5,898 bases of DNA from NCBI GenBank assembly GCA_012974315.1, contig JAAXQI010000088.1, positions 1 through 5,898 of the forward strand, read 5' to 3'. The translations under genes were made by a program, and so were the position numbers. Under the pieces are notes generated by a model, which saw nothing but the letters and a program-made list of their open reading frames with translations, did not search any database and was not told where the DNA came from. Position 1 is the first letter of the stretch; each line of letters opens with the position of its first letter. This DNA is from Desulfobacterales bacterium (lineage in GTDB: Bacteria; Desulfobacterota; Desulfobulbia; Desulfobulbales; BM004). Below, piece by piece: positions 1-5,710 of the stretch.

Positions 1-963
1 GCCATAAGCAATGGAGAAGTTGATGTTCTAGCAGAGTTGGTAGGGAAATTAATATTTAGTGCGGCATCTCCAGTTGATTATCCAGCTTTAGGTGACTGGG
101 TTCTAGTCAATTATTATGATGAAAATACATTCGCAATAATTCACGAGGTCTTATCTCGTAAGTCTTTGTTAAAAAGAAAAACACCAGGTAAAAAAGTTGA
201 TTTCCAGCTGATAGCAGCCAATATCGATGTTGCATTCATCGTTCAATCTCTGAATGAAAATTTTAACCTCCGCCGTCTTGAACGTTACCTGGTAATGGTT
301 AACGAGGGTAAAATCCAACCAATTGTCCTTCTGAGCAAGAGTGATCTGCTTGATAACAAAGATATAACGAACATAATAGATGATATACAAAAAATTATGC
401 CAGGTTTACAAGTTGTACCCTTCAGTAATGAAAATGAATCTGGTGTGGATAGCTTAAAAGGGATCATGCAGTCAGGTCTAACATATTGCTTGCTGGGATC
501 ATCAGGAGTTGGCAAAACAACGTTAATAAATAACCTCATCGGTGAGTCAATATATAAAACCAAAACAGTCAGCAATAAAGAGAGTAAAGGGAGACATGCT
601 ACAACCCATAGGCAACTGATTAGACTGGATTCTGGGGCAATGATAGTAGACACGCCAGGCATGCGAGAGCTTGGCAATTTTTCGGTAGCAACAGGTCTTG
701 ATGAAACGTTTTCTGAAATAATCACCCTGTCGGAAAAATGCCATTTCAGCGATTGTACTCATGCTGGAGAAAAAGGATGTGCAGTTTTTGGTGCTGTTGA
801 AAAAGGTCAATTATCTACTGAGCGATATCAAAATTATTTAAAAATGACCAAAGAGTCCAGCTACAATGAAATGTCATATTTGGAGAAAAGGAAAAAAGAC
901 AAGCAGTTTGGGAAGCTCATCAAGACCGTAATGAAACACAAAAACAGTCAAAAAAATACCTAA
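1..963 (+). CDS. rsgA: Ribosome small-subunit-dependent GTPase A (RsgA/YjeQ), 5' end outside window
   Basis: This is a circularly permuted GTPase that, in the known family, binds the 30S subunit and helps its late maturation in the cytoplasm. The frame is open from base 1, and the residues before the TTG at 37 (ending VLAELVGKL) continue the N-terminal OB-fold pattern of RsgA. The true start is therefore upstream, and TTG 37 is not the start. Counting from base 1, the 320 visible residues show G4 SKSD (about 112-115), G1 P-loop GSSGVGKT (166-173), a G2-type TTHR (201-204), G3 DTPGM (217-221) and the zinc finger C247, C252, H254, C260 with the family spacing. The basic end RKKDKQFGKLIK is also typical. 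With about 30 residues missing, the length fits the roughly 350 aa family. The gene has no visible damage. Its TAA stop is embedded in the R'' core of an attC site, which makes it look like an integron cassette gene rather than the usual chromosomal locus. The promoter and ribosome-binding site are out of view. Confidence 0.93.
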   Translation, partial: AISNGEVDVLAELVGKLIFSAASPVDYPALGDWVLVNYYDENTFAIIHEVLSRKSLLKRKTPGKKVDFQLIAANIDVAFIVQSLNENFNLRRLERYLVMVNEGKIQPIVLLSKSDLLDNKDITNIIDDIQKIMPGLQVVPFSNENESGVDSLKGIMQSGLTYCLLGSSGVGKTTLINNLIGESIYKTKTVSNKESKGRHATTHRQLIRLDSGAMIVDTPGMRELGNFSVATGLDETFSEIITLSEKCHFSDCTHAGEKGCAVFGAVEKGQLSTERYQNYLKMTKESSYNEMSYLEKRKKDKQFGKLIKTVMKHKNSQKNT

Positions 964-1040
964 CCAGGCGCTTCACTTGACTCCGAGAACGTCTGCGGCC
1001 TTGCGGTCATATTTTTAGGCGGCGCAAGTGAGCTCAAACA
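1..1040 (+). mobile_element. Integron gene cassette 1 (rsgA cassette), partial at left edge
   Basis: The gene runs directly into an attC-like site with essentially no spacer, which is the packing seen in integron cassettes. The right boundary is placed at the expected crossover between bases 1040 and 1041. The left boundary is off-window. By the circular-cassette rule its first bases should be TTAGGT, the complement of its R'' core ACCTAAC (958-964), and this is testable on flanking sequence. Seen: the attC architecture and the stop overlap. Inferred: that rsgA was mobilised as a cassette. Confidence 0.7.
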
Positions 1041-1046
1041 TTATGT
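958..1046 (+). other. attC recombination site 1 (89 bp), with a degenerate R' core
   Basis: R'' is ACCTAAC (958-964), a perfect RYYYAAC. A 7-bp stem TCACTTG (973-979) pairs with CAAGTGA (1025-1031). An unpaired A980 follows, in the position of an extrahelical base, and then C981-G985 pairs with C1020-G1024 with one mismatch. Eight unpaired bases separate the core and the stem on both arms, as expected for an attC central spacer. A variable loop of about 34 bases lies between. The 3' arm GAGCTCAAAC is typical of attC sites. R' is ATTATGT (1040-1046) instead of GTTRRRY. The A at 1040 replaces the G flanking the cleavage point, and T1044 departs from R, although that base belongs to the following cassette. 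Confidence 0.8.
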
Positions 1047-1050
1047 AGGA
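1047..1050 (+). promoter_or_regulatory. Ribosome-binding site of the deaminase gene
   Basis: AGGA sits 7 bases before the ATG at 1058, immediately after the cassette-boundary core. It fixes 1058 as the original start. The downstream GTG at 1181, which opens the longest uninterrupted frame, has no comparable site. Confidence 0.7.
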
Positions 1051-1057
1051 ATAAAAT

Positions 1058-1495
1058 ATGGATGGATTTTTAGAGGCTGCAATTACAGAAGCGAGAAAAG
1101 GAGTGGCCGCGGGTGGTATACCTATTGGCTCGGTACTTGTTATTGATGGCCAAATTGTTGGTTGAGGTCACAACAAACGAGTGCAAAATGGAAGTGCAGT
1201 CCTGCACGCAGAAATGGATTGTCTAGAAAGTGCGGGCCGAATTACAGCAGCCGATTATCGTCGAGCAACACTGTACTCAACGTTATCTCCCTGTGATATG
1301 TGCAGCGGTGCAGTGCTACTCTATGGAATCCCAAAAGTGATTATTGGGGAGAACCGTACATTTTGTGGACCGGAGGATTATGTAAGGTCACGTGGTGTAG
1401 AAGTAGTGGTTATTGACAACCAGGAATGTCGGCAACTTATGGAAACATTTATCAAAAACAATCCTGAGTTATGGAACGAAGATATAGGTGTATAG
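1058..1495 (+). pseudogene. Cytosine deaminase, yeast Fcy1 type, interrupted by an in-frame TGA
   Basis: Read from ATG 1058 through one TGA, this is a 145-codon protein of the zinc-dependent cytidine-deaminase fold, close to yeast cytosine deaminase (cytosine to uracil, pyrimidine salvage). Zinc and catalytic residues are H50 and E52 (HAE) and C79, C82 (SPCDMC). The strings TLSPCDMC, YGIP, GEN and the C-terminal EDIG match my memory of Fcy1, and the length is close to the 158 aa of that enzyme. The TGA at 1163-1165 (codon 36) falls in VG*GHN, where Fcy1 has LGRGHN, so a single C to T change in CGA explains it. Everything else is in frame and conserved, pointing to a recent nonsense mutation or a base-call error. 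Restart at GTG 1181 would lose the first strands and N39, the counterpart of the substrate-binding Asn of Fcy1, so an active product is unlikely. Selenocysteine or Trp recoding is not supported, because the expected residue is Arg and TGA is a normal stop in the methyltransferase gene here. Confidence 0.88.
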
Positions 1496-1501
1496 CTTTT
1501 C

Positions 1502-1564
1502 ACATAACAAATCGCTGAAAAACGACGCGCTGGAACAGCGCACTTCTTAGCTTAAACGTTAGGC
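1502..1564 (+). other. attC recombination site 2 (63 bp)
   Basis: R'' is ACATAAC (1502-1508), with one departure from RYYYAAC. R' is GTTAGGC (1558-1564), a perfect GTTRRRY. The arms AACAAATCGCT and CTTAGCTTAAACGTTAG follow the layout of classical attC sites such as that of aadA1 (from memory). A terminal hairpin GCGCT (1527-1531) and AGCGC (1537-1541) closes a 5-base loop, with a less well paired middle section. The crossover is expected between 1558 and 1559. Cassette 2 contributes the part up to G1558, and TTAGGC belongs to whatever follows. Confidence 0.85.
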
Positions 1565-1585
1565 TTTGAAATGTGCAGGACGGTA

Positions 1586-1614
1586 TTGTACGTCAACTCT
1601 ATTGAGTTGATAAC
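1586..1614 (+). promoter_or_regulatory. Weak candidate promoter with a palindrome filling its spacer
   Basis: TTGTAC (1586-1591), a 17-base spacer and GATAAC (1609-1614) resemble a weak sigma-70 promoter (3/6 and 4/6 to consensus). The palindrome TCAACTC-TATT-GAGTTGA (1593-1610) occupies almost the whole spacer and overlaps the -10. It is placed where a repressor could act on the oxidoreductase gene starting at 1644. The palindrome is seen directly. The promoter and operator roles are inferred. Confidence 0.3.
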
Positions 1615-1643
1615 CGAATCTAGAGAATCGAGCAGTAGCACAT

Positions 1644-2630
1644 ATGAAAGCGATCTTACATACAAAATACGGACCACCGGATGAGCTTCAACTCAAAGAA
1701 ATTGACATACCTGTTCCCAGCGACAATGAGGTACTGATAAAAATTCACGCGACAACAGTAACATCCACGGACTGTAATGTTCGCAATTTCACATTTGTCC
1801 CTGGAATCTTCCAGCTCCCTGCGCGACTATTCATGTTTGGTGTATTCAAACCAAGAATAAATATACTTGGGATTGATCTGGCCGGAGTAATTGAGGCAGT
1901 TGGCAAAGATGTAAAACGATTCAAAGAAGGCGACCAGGTTTTTGGAACACCCGGGATGACTTTTGGGGCCCATGCCGAGTATACATGCGTACCGGAAGAT
2001 GCGGTGTTGACGATAAAACCGGCCAACATGGCCTGGGAGGAAGCAGCCCCTATTTTTTTGGGAGCGAGTACCGCCTTATTTTACCTTCGAGATAAGGGGA
2101 ATATACAGGCCGGACATAAAATACTTATTTATGGTGCTTCTGGAGCTATAGGCACCTATGCGGTACAGCTTGCAAAATACTTTGGGGCAGAAGTTACCGG
2201 GGTATGCAGCACCACGAATTTAGAAATGGTGAAATCCCTGGGAGCTGATAAGGTCATTGATTACACGCAAGAGGACTATACCAGAAGTGGTGAGACCTAT
2301 GATCTTATCCTTGATACAGTAGGAAAGACTTCGTTTTCCCGCTGCAGGAAATCCCTGAAGCAAAAGGGGGTTTTTCTTCCAGTGGTAATGGATCTGACAG
2401 AGCTTGTTCAAATACTATGGACCTCAATGACAGACGGCAAGAAAGTTAAGGGCGGGGTAGCGGGCGAAAGTGTAGAGGATCTGAATTTCTTCAAAGAACT
2501 TATTGAAGCTGAAAAACTAAAACCGGTTATAGACAGGTGCTATCCGCTGGAAAAGACAGCAGAAGCTTTCCGATATGTTGAGAAAGGACACAAAAAGGGA
2601 AATGTAGTCATAACTGTGGACCAAAAATAA
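1644..2630 (+). CDS. NAD(P)-dependent MDR-family oxidoreductase, zinc-free (quinone oxidoreductase-like)
   Basis: This 328-aa protein is a medium-chain dehydrogenase/reductase, likely cytoplasmic, reducing a quinone or enal or oxidising an alcohol with NAD(P)H; the substrate cannot be told. It begins with the family start MKAILHTKYGPP. The GroES-like domain covers about 1-130. The Rossmann domain has YGASGAIGTYAVQLAK (nucleotide-binding glycines 164, 167, 170), followed by GAEVTGVCS and the SLGADKVIDY segment. The C-terminal FRYVEKGHKKGNVVI is typical of the YhdH/quinone-reductase branch. The catalytic-zinc GHE motif is replaced by GID (76-78), and the four-Cys structural-zinc lobe is absent, so it should be zinc-independent. 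ATG 1644 is the only possible start, because the frame closes at 1611-1613 and has no start codon in between. The ribosome-binding site is poor. It begins 85 bases after the attC2 crossover, and the TPR-methyltransferase follows 11 bases after its stop, suggesting a two-gene operon. Confidence 0.88.
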   Translation: MKAILHTKYGPPDELQLKEIDIPVPSDNEVLIKIHATTVTSTDCNVRNFTFVPGIFQLPARLFMFGVFKPRINILGIDLAGVIEAVGKDVKRFKEGDQVFGTPGMTFGAHAEYTCVPEDAVLTIKPANMAWEEAAPIFLGASTALFYLRDKGNIQAGHKILIYGASGAIGTYAVQLAKYFGAEVTGVCSTTNLEMVKSLGADKVIDYTQEDYTRSGETYDLILDTVGKTSFSRCRKSLKQKGVFLPVVMDLTELVQILWTSMTDGKKVKGGVAGESVEDLNFFKELIEAEKLKPVIDRCYPLEKTAEAFRYVEKGHKKGNVVITVDQK

Positions 2631-2641
2631 CAAATGATAAT

Positions 2642-3994
2642 ATGACGCCACGTCGCTTAAAAAAGTATTCTATCCCTTCAAAGCATACGAAAGACGATTC
2701 CGAATCAGTTCTCATGAAAGCTTCTTTTGATCACAAGGAAGGCAGGCTTGCTGAAGCGGAAAAAGGCTACCTGGAAGTATTGAGAAGAAAGCCTGATTGG
2801 GGACAGGTGCTTAATGCACTTGGAACGGTATTCCTGGACCAGTCCCGGCCGGATAAGGCCAGAAAAGTTTTTGAAAAAGCAGCCAACCTTAGACCTCCAA
2901 ATTTTCCAGCATGCTATAACCTGGCCAGGCTGAAGCAACGGGATAACGACCACAAGGGTGCCATAAGTATTTACAGGGCCATGTTGGAAAAGCAGCCTGG
3001 TCTTGGTGAAGCATGGAATAATTTGGGTGTCGCATACAGGGAAATCGGGGACCAGGATGAAGCCATATCCTGTTTTCAAAAGGCAGTGGTATTCGCTCCT
3101 GACATGGCAGAGGCATGGAACAACCTTGGCGTGGCACAGGACGAGTTTAATATGATTGAAAACGCTTCAAAATCGTACAGAAAGGCCATTGAGATACGGT
3201 CAGATTATACATCCGCCCACTTCAACCTCGGGATTTCTCTTCAAAAGCTCAGGCGATTCAAGGAAGCCAGGGAACATTACAAAAAGGTGCTTGAAACCAG
3301 GCCGGATGATGAGGCGGCAAAATTCATGCTCCAAAGCATGGGGACATCGGCAACACCTGATGCCGCCCCGGTGGAACACGTACGCAGGATCTTTGACCGG
3401 TGTGCCGGAACTTTTGAAAGAATCCTGGTTAAAGACCTGGAATACAAGACTCCTGAACTCCTGTTTGACCTTGTGCGCCCATATTTGACTGAAGAAATGA
3501 ATGTTCTGGATCTTGGCTGTGGTACTGGCCTGGGCGCTCAACTCTACCGTCCGTTTGCGAAAAAACTGACAGGCGTCGATGTATCGTCAAAGATGCTCGA
3601 AAAGGCAGCAGAGAAGAAAATCTACAACTGGCTCGAGGTTTTTGACATACTTCAAGACTGGCCCTTTCCCCAAAAATTTGATCTTATATATAGCTCTGAC
3701 GTTTTTGTATATTTCGGGAATCTGGATACGATCATCAGGTCAGCATCTTCAAATCTTGTTTGCGGAGGGATCATTGCTTTTTCAGTTGAAAGACTGGAAG
3801 ACAACGACATGGGGTACCGGCTCTTTCCCAACGGTCGCTATGCACACTCACGGACATATATCCAGGATTGCCTGATGCGTCATGGATTACAATTAATAAA
3901 GGAAACCAAATCAGATATCAGGAAACAGTCAGGAAATCCGGTCAAGGGATTATTAATTGTAGCAAAAAAGGAGGTGTGCAGGGTCGCATCTTGA
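2642..3994 (+). CDS. TPR-repeat protein fused to a class I SAM-dependent methyltransferase
   Basis: This 450-aa protein has an N-terminal tetratricopeptide solenoid and a C-terminal methyltransferase, the layout of the predicted TPR-containing methyltransferases (COG4976 type). Five exact 34-residue repeats, most starting with Pro, run from 51 to 220 (for example EAWNNLGVAYREIGDQDEA), after one partial repeat at about 21-50. The methyltransferase follows from about 244. SAM motif I is VLDLGCGTGLG (288-298), the acidic ribose-binding D313 is in GVDVSSKML, and FDLIYSSDVFVYFG (346-359) covers the later core motifs. The C-terminal GYRLFPNGRYAHS is characteristic of this branch. There is no signal peptide or membrane segment, so it is probably cytoplasmic, with the repeats presenting a protein partner or substrate. 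The substrate is unknown. The start at ATG 2642 lacks a clear ribosome-binding site, and translation may be coupled to the gene 11 bases upstream. Met25 (ATG 2714) is a possible alternative start. Base composition looks more GC-rich than the rsgA cassette. Confidence 0.88.
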   Translation: MTPRRLKKYSIPSKHTKDDSESVLMKASFDHKEGRLAEAEKGYLEVLRRKPDWGQVLNALGTVFLDQSRPDKARKVFEKAANLRPPNFPACYNLARLKQRDNDHKGAISIYRAMLEKQPGLGEAWNNLGVAYREIGDQDEAISCFQKAVVFAPDMAEAWNNLGVAQDEFNMIENASKSYRKAIEIRSDYTSAHFNLGISLQKLRRFKEAREHYKKVLETRPDDEAAKFMLQSMGTSATPDAAPVEHVRRIFDRCAGTFERILVKDLEYKTPELLFDLVRPYLTEEMNVLDLGCGTGLGAQLYRPFAKKLTGVDVSSKMLEKAAEKKIYNWLEVFDILQDWPFPQKFDLIYSSDVFVYFGNLDTIIRSASSNLVCGGIIAFSVERLEDNDMGYRLFPNGRYAHSRTYIQDCLMRHGLQLIKETKSDIRKQSGNPVKGLLIVAKKEVCRVAS

Positions 3995-4039
3995 GGAAAA
4001 ATCGACCTGACCATGTGCACTTGAATTTAAACGTTAACC
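3974..4039 (+). repeat. Hairpin plus attC-R'-like core between the methyltransferase and yjdF genes
   Basis: GTGTGCA (3974-3980) pairs with TGTGCAC (4014-4020), with two G-T wobbles. After one mismatch, 3982-3986 pairs with 4008-4012, enclosing a loop of 21 bases. Twelve bases further on, TTTAAAC GTTAACC (4026-4039) shares the ten bases TTAAACGTTA with the 3' arm of the second attC (1552-1561). No RYYYAAC core is found at the matching place on the 5' side. It could be a decayed attC, or simply a gene-end hairpin next to a chance match. Confidence 0.3.
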
Positions 4040-4045
4040 TACCTC

Positions 4046-4049
4046 AGGA
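4046..4049 (+). promoter_or_regulatory. Ribosome-binding site deciding the yjdF-type start
   Basis: AGGA lies 7 bases before ATG 4057. It supports that start over the much longer open frame back to 3868, which overlaps the methyltransferase and would place 63 hydrophilic residues unlike the family before the first membrane segment. Confidence 0.75.
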
Positions 4050-4056
4050 AAAACAA

Positions 4057-4653
4057 ATGAAATACCTTTGGTTAATACTATTTTTTTCAGTTTTGGTTTG
4101 GTCTGGAATAAATCCAAAAGATCAACTCACATGGTTTCTGGAAGTATTTCCTGCTTTAATTGGAATAATCATTCTGGGAGCAACATTTAACAATTTTCGC
4201 CTGACAAAACTTGCATATGCCCTAATACTGGTACACTGTATTATTCTGATGATTGGTGGGCACTACACATATGCAGAAGTGCCCTTGTTTGATTGGATAA
4301 AAAACTACTTCGATCTTGCAAGAAACAATTACGACAAGTTGGGTCACCTGGCACAAGGTTTTATTCCCGCCATAATTGCCCGGGAAATTTTAATTCGTAA
4401 AAAAATTGTACTCAAACCTAAATGGTTGAGTTTCATTGTCGTATCCATTTGCCTGTCCATCAGCGCCTTTTATGAGCTTATTGAGTGGTGGGTTGCCGAA
4501 TTGTCCGGTGAATCAGCAGAAGCATTTCTCGGCACGCAAGGTTATATATGGGATACACAATCTGATATGGCATTAGCATTACTGGGTGCTGTTTTAGCTC
4601 TAATTATGCTTTCGAAAATTCATGACAAACAAATAAAAGATATTGCATTGTAG
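4057..4653 (+). CDS. yjdF: DUF2238 inner-membrane protein, YjdF type
   Basis: This 198-aa polytopic membrane protein is close to the length of E. coli YjdF (about 209 aa). Its biochemical function is not established. Hydrophobic segments lie near residues 3-18, 26-44, 52-68, 98-113, 123-141 and 169-187. Between them are the conserved polar motifs of the family: HYTYAEVP (69-76), RNNYDKLGHLAQGF (89-102), RE (109-110), ELIEWW (140-145) and FLGTQGYIWDTQSDM (157-171). The intramembrane His, Asp and Glu residues suggest a catalytic or ion-binding site, which is inference. The start is chosen from the AGGA site and the family N-terminus. It follows the methyltransferase by 62 bases and ends before a strong terminator. 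The gene looks intact. No attC follows it. Confidence 0.88.
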   Translation: MKYLWLILFFSVLVWSGINPKDQLTWFLEVFPALIGIIILGATFNNFRLTKLAYALILVHCIILMIGGHYTYAEVPLFDWIKNYFDLARNNYDKLGHLAQGFIPAIIAREILIRKKIVLKPKWLSFIVVSICLSISAFYELIEWWVAELSGESAEAFLGTQGYIWDTQSDMALALLGAVLALIMLSKIHDKQIKDIAL

Positions 4654-4701
4654 TTTGCAATCTTAATTGTACCAGAGGCAATAAGTCAGAATCACCAAAA
4701 G

Positions 4702-4738
4702 AAAACCCCCTGGCATAATTCTACAGCCCGGGGGTTTT
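4702..4738. terminator. Bidirectional Rho-independent terminator between convergent genes
   Basis: AAAACCCCC (4702-4710) pairs perfectly with GGGGGTTTT (4730-4738). After a T/C mismatch, GGC (4712-4714) pairs with GCC (4726-4728), closing a loop of 11 bases. A T-run follows on the plus strand (4735-4739) and, because the stem starts with A-run bases, also on the minus strand. It can therefore stop transcription from yjdF on one side and the aldolase gene on the other. Confidence 0.9.
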
Positions 4739-4763
4739 TACATTTCTTATTCATCGTAGTCAG

Positions 4764-5702
4764 CTATTCGGTGGTCACCGAATCAAAGAAACCGGTAACC
4801 TTCTCCTGGTGATCAGATTCCATGTGGGCCATTGCCGCCCTGGGATGCTGATTGAGCACGCCGGTGACCATGTAAGGCACCGAATATCCCCAATCAATTT
4901 TCTTGGCCCATGGAAAGATATCTTCTTCAATGCACTTGATGATGGGGCGCACTTTAAATTTGGGATTTTTAAGAAAGGAAAGCAGCAGCTCCAGCGGGCA
5001 ATTGCCCGCTCCCCGGCCGATGCCGTAAAGAGTTGCATCCAGGAAATTGACACCGTTTATAATGGCAGAAATAGTATTTGCAAAGGCAAGCTGCTGATTA
5101 TTATGACAATAGATGCCAATTGTTTTGTCGGGCATCCTTTCAAAATACTTGGCACCCAGGGTATCAATGTGTTCGGAATAAAAGGCGCCGAAGGAATCCA
5201 CCAGGTATATGATCGGCACCTTGCTCTTATTCAAATCCTCCAGGGCCTCGTTGAGATCCCGTAGACCTACGGTTGAGACGGCCATCAGATTGATGGTGGT
5301 CTCATAGCCTTTTTCAATGCAATGGTGGGCCAGGGCAATGGCCTTGTCTATCTGGTGGACATAACAGGCTACCCGTACCATATCCAGTGAACTTTCGGAC
5401 TTCGGCGGAATGTCGTCGTATTCGATGCGACCGATATCAGCCATGGCCGAGAGCTTTATTTTCTTTTCAGTATCGCCAATTATGCGCTGCAGGTCTTCCT
5501 CGGCGCAAAAGCGCCAGGGGCCGTATTCATCCCGGCTGAAGGCACTTTCCGAACTCAGGTAGCCGATCTCCATGTAATCAACTCCCGCCTCACTGAGGGC
5601 ATGATATACATTTCTGACAAACTGATCTTCAAACTGCCATTTATTCATTAAGCCACCGTCACGGACGGTGCAGTCAATCACCTTGATCTGCGGCCTGTAC
5701 AT
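4764..5702 (-). CDS. HMGL-like (DRE-TIM) aldolase-domain protein
   Basis: This 312-aa single-domain TIM-barrel protein belongs to the HMG-CoA lyase / 4-hydroxy-2-oxovalerate aldolase superfamily, annotated in many bacteria as aldolase catalytic domain protein. The usual chemistry is metal-dependent carbon-carbon bond cleavage or condensation via an enolate; the substrate is unknown. The first strand carries IDCTVRDGG (R14, D15: catalytic Arg and metal Asp). The barrel continues with MEIGYLSS (45-51), LMAVST (139-144), YLVDSFG (166-172), YCHNNQQLAFANT (198-210) and the loop GIGRGAGNCPLELL (227-240). The tail SVPYMVTGVLNQHPRAA is typical of this subgroup. Where HMG-CoA lyase, isopropylmalate synthase and DmpG have HxH, this protein has Y198-C-H200, so one expected metal ligand is Tyr. 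There is no acetaldehyde-dehydrogenase-interacting C-terminal extension as in DmpG. It starts at ATG 5702-5700 with AGGAG 8 bases upstream, stands alone and faces yjdF across the terminator. Confidence 0.87.
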   Translation of the reverse strand: MYRPQIKVIDCTVRDGGLMNKWQFEDQFVRNVYHALSEAGVDYMEIGYLSSESAFSRDEYGPWRFCAEEDLQRIIGDTEKKIKLSAMADIGRIEYDDIPPKSESSLDMVRVACYVHQIDKAIALAHHCIEKGYETTINLMAVSTVGLRDLNEALEDLNKSKVPIIYLVDSFGAFYSEHIDTLGAKYFERMPDKTIGIYCHNNQQLAFANTISAIINGVNFLDATLYGIGRGAGNCPLELLLSFLKNPKFKVRPIIKCIEEDIFPWAKKIDWGYSVPYMVTGVLNQHPRAAMAHMESDHQEKVTGFFDSVTTE

Positions 5703-5710
5703 ATTGGGCT

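Larger units (their letters stand above)
1041..1558 (+). mobile_element. Integron gene cassette 2 (cytosine deaminase cassette), complete, 518 bp
   Basis: The cassette runs from the base after the first attC crossover to the G of the second attC R' core. It holds one gene and little else: 17 bases lie before the ATG and 6 bases separate the stop from the attC R'' core. Its first bases TTATGT match the reverse complement of its own R'' core (ACATAAC gives GTTATGT) in all six positions. This is expected because both come from the same attC in the excised circle. No promoter is visible inside it, so expression would depend on read-through from upstream, as is usual for cassettes. Confidence 0.8.

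Noticed and set aside
37..39. TTG as the start of rsgA
   Set aside because: The frame is open to base 1 and the residues before TTG fit the family, so the start is off-window.
1181..1495. A separate 104-aa deaminase gene starting at GTG 1181
   Set aside because: It has no ribosome-binding site, and the missing N-terminus is present in frame upstream from ATG 1058, separated only by one TGA.
1571..1684. A 37-codon frame starting 12 bases after the attC2 crossover
   Set aside because: It lacks a ribosome-binding site, has a Ser-rich composition resembling no known protein, and overlaps the well-supported oxidoreductase start.
2625..2665. attC-like string TAACAAATG...GACGCC...GTCGCTTAA at the oxidoreductase-methyltransferase junction
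   Set aside because: There is no GTTRRRY core downstream and no pairing of the right geometry. The bases are the start of the methyltransferase gene.
3868..4056. A 63-residue N-terminal extension of the yjdF-type gene
   Set aside because: It overlaps the methyltransferase gene in another frame, is unlike the family, and a good AGGA site precedes ATG 4057.
4809..5264. A 151-aa plus-strand open frame
   Set aside because: It is the antisense shadow of the aldolase gene, which has clear family motifs and a ribosome-binding site.
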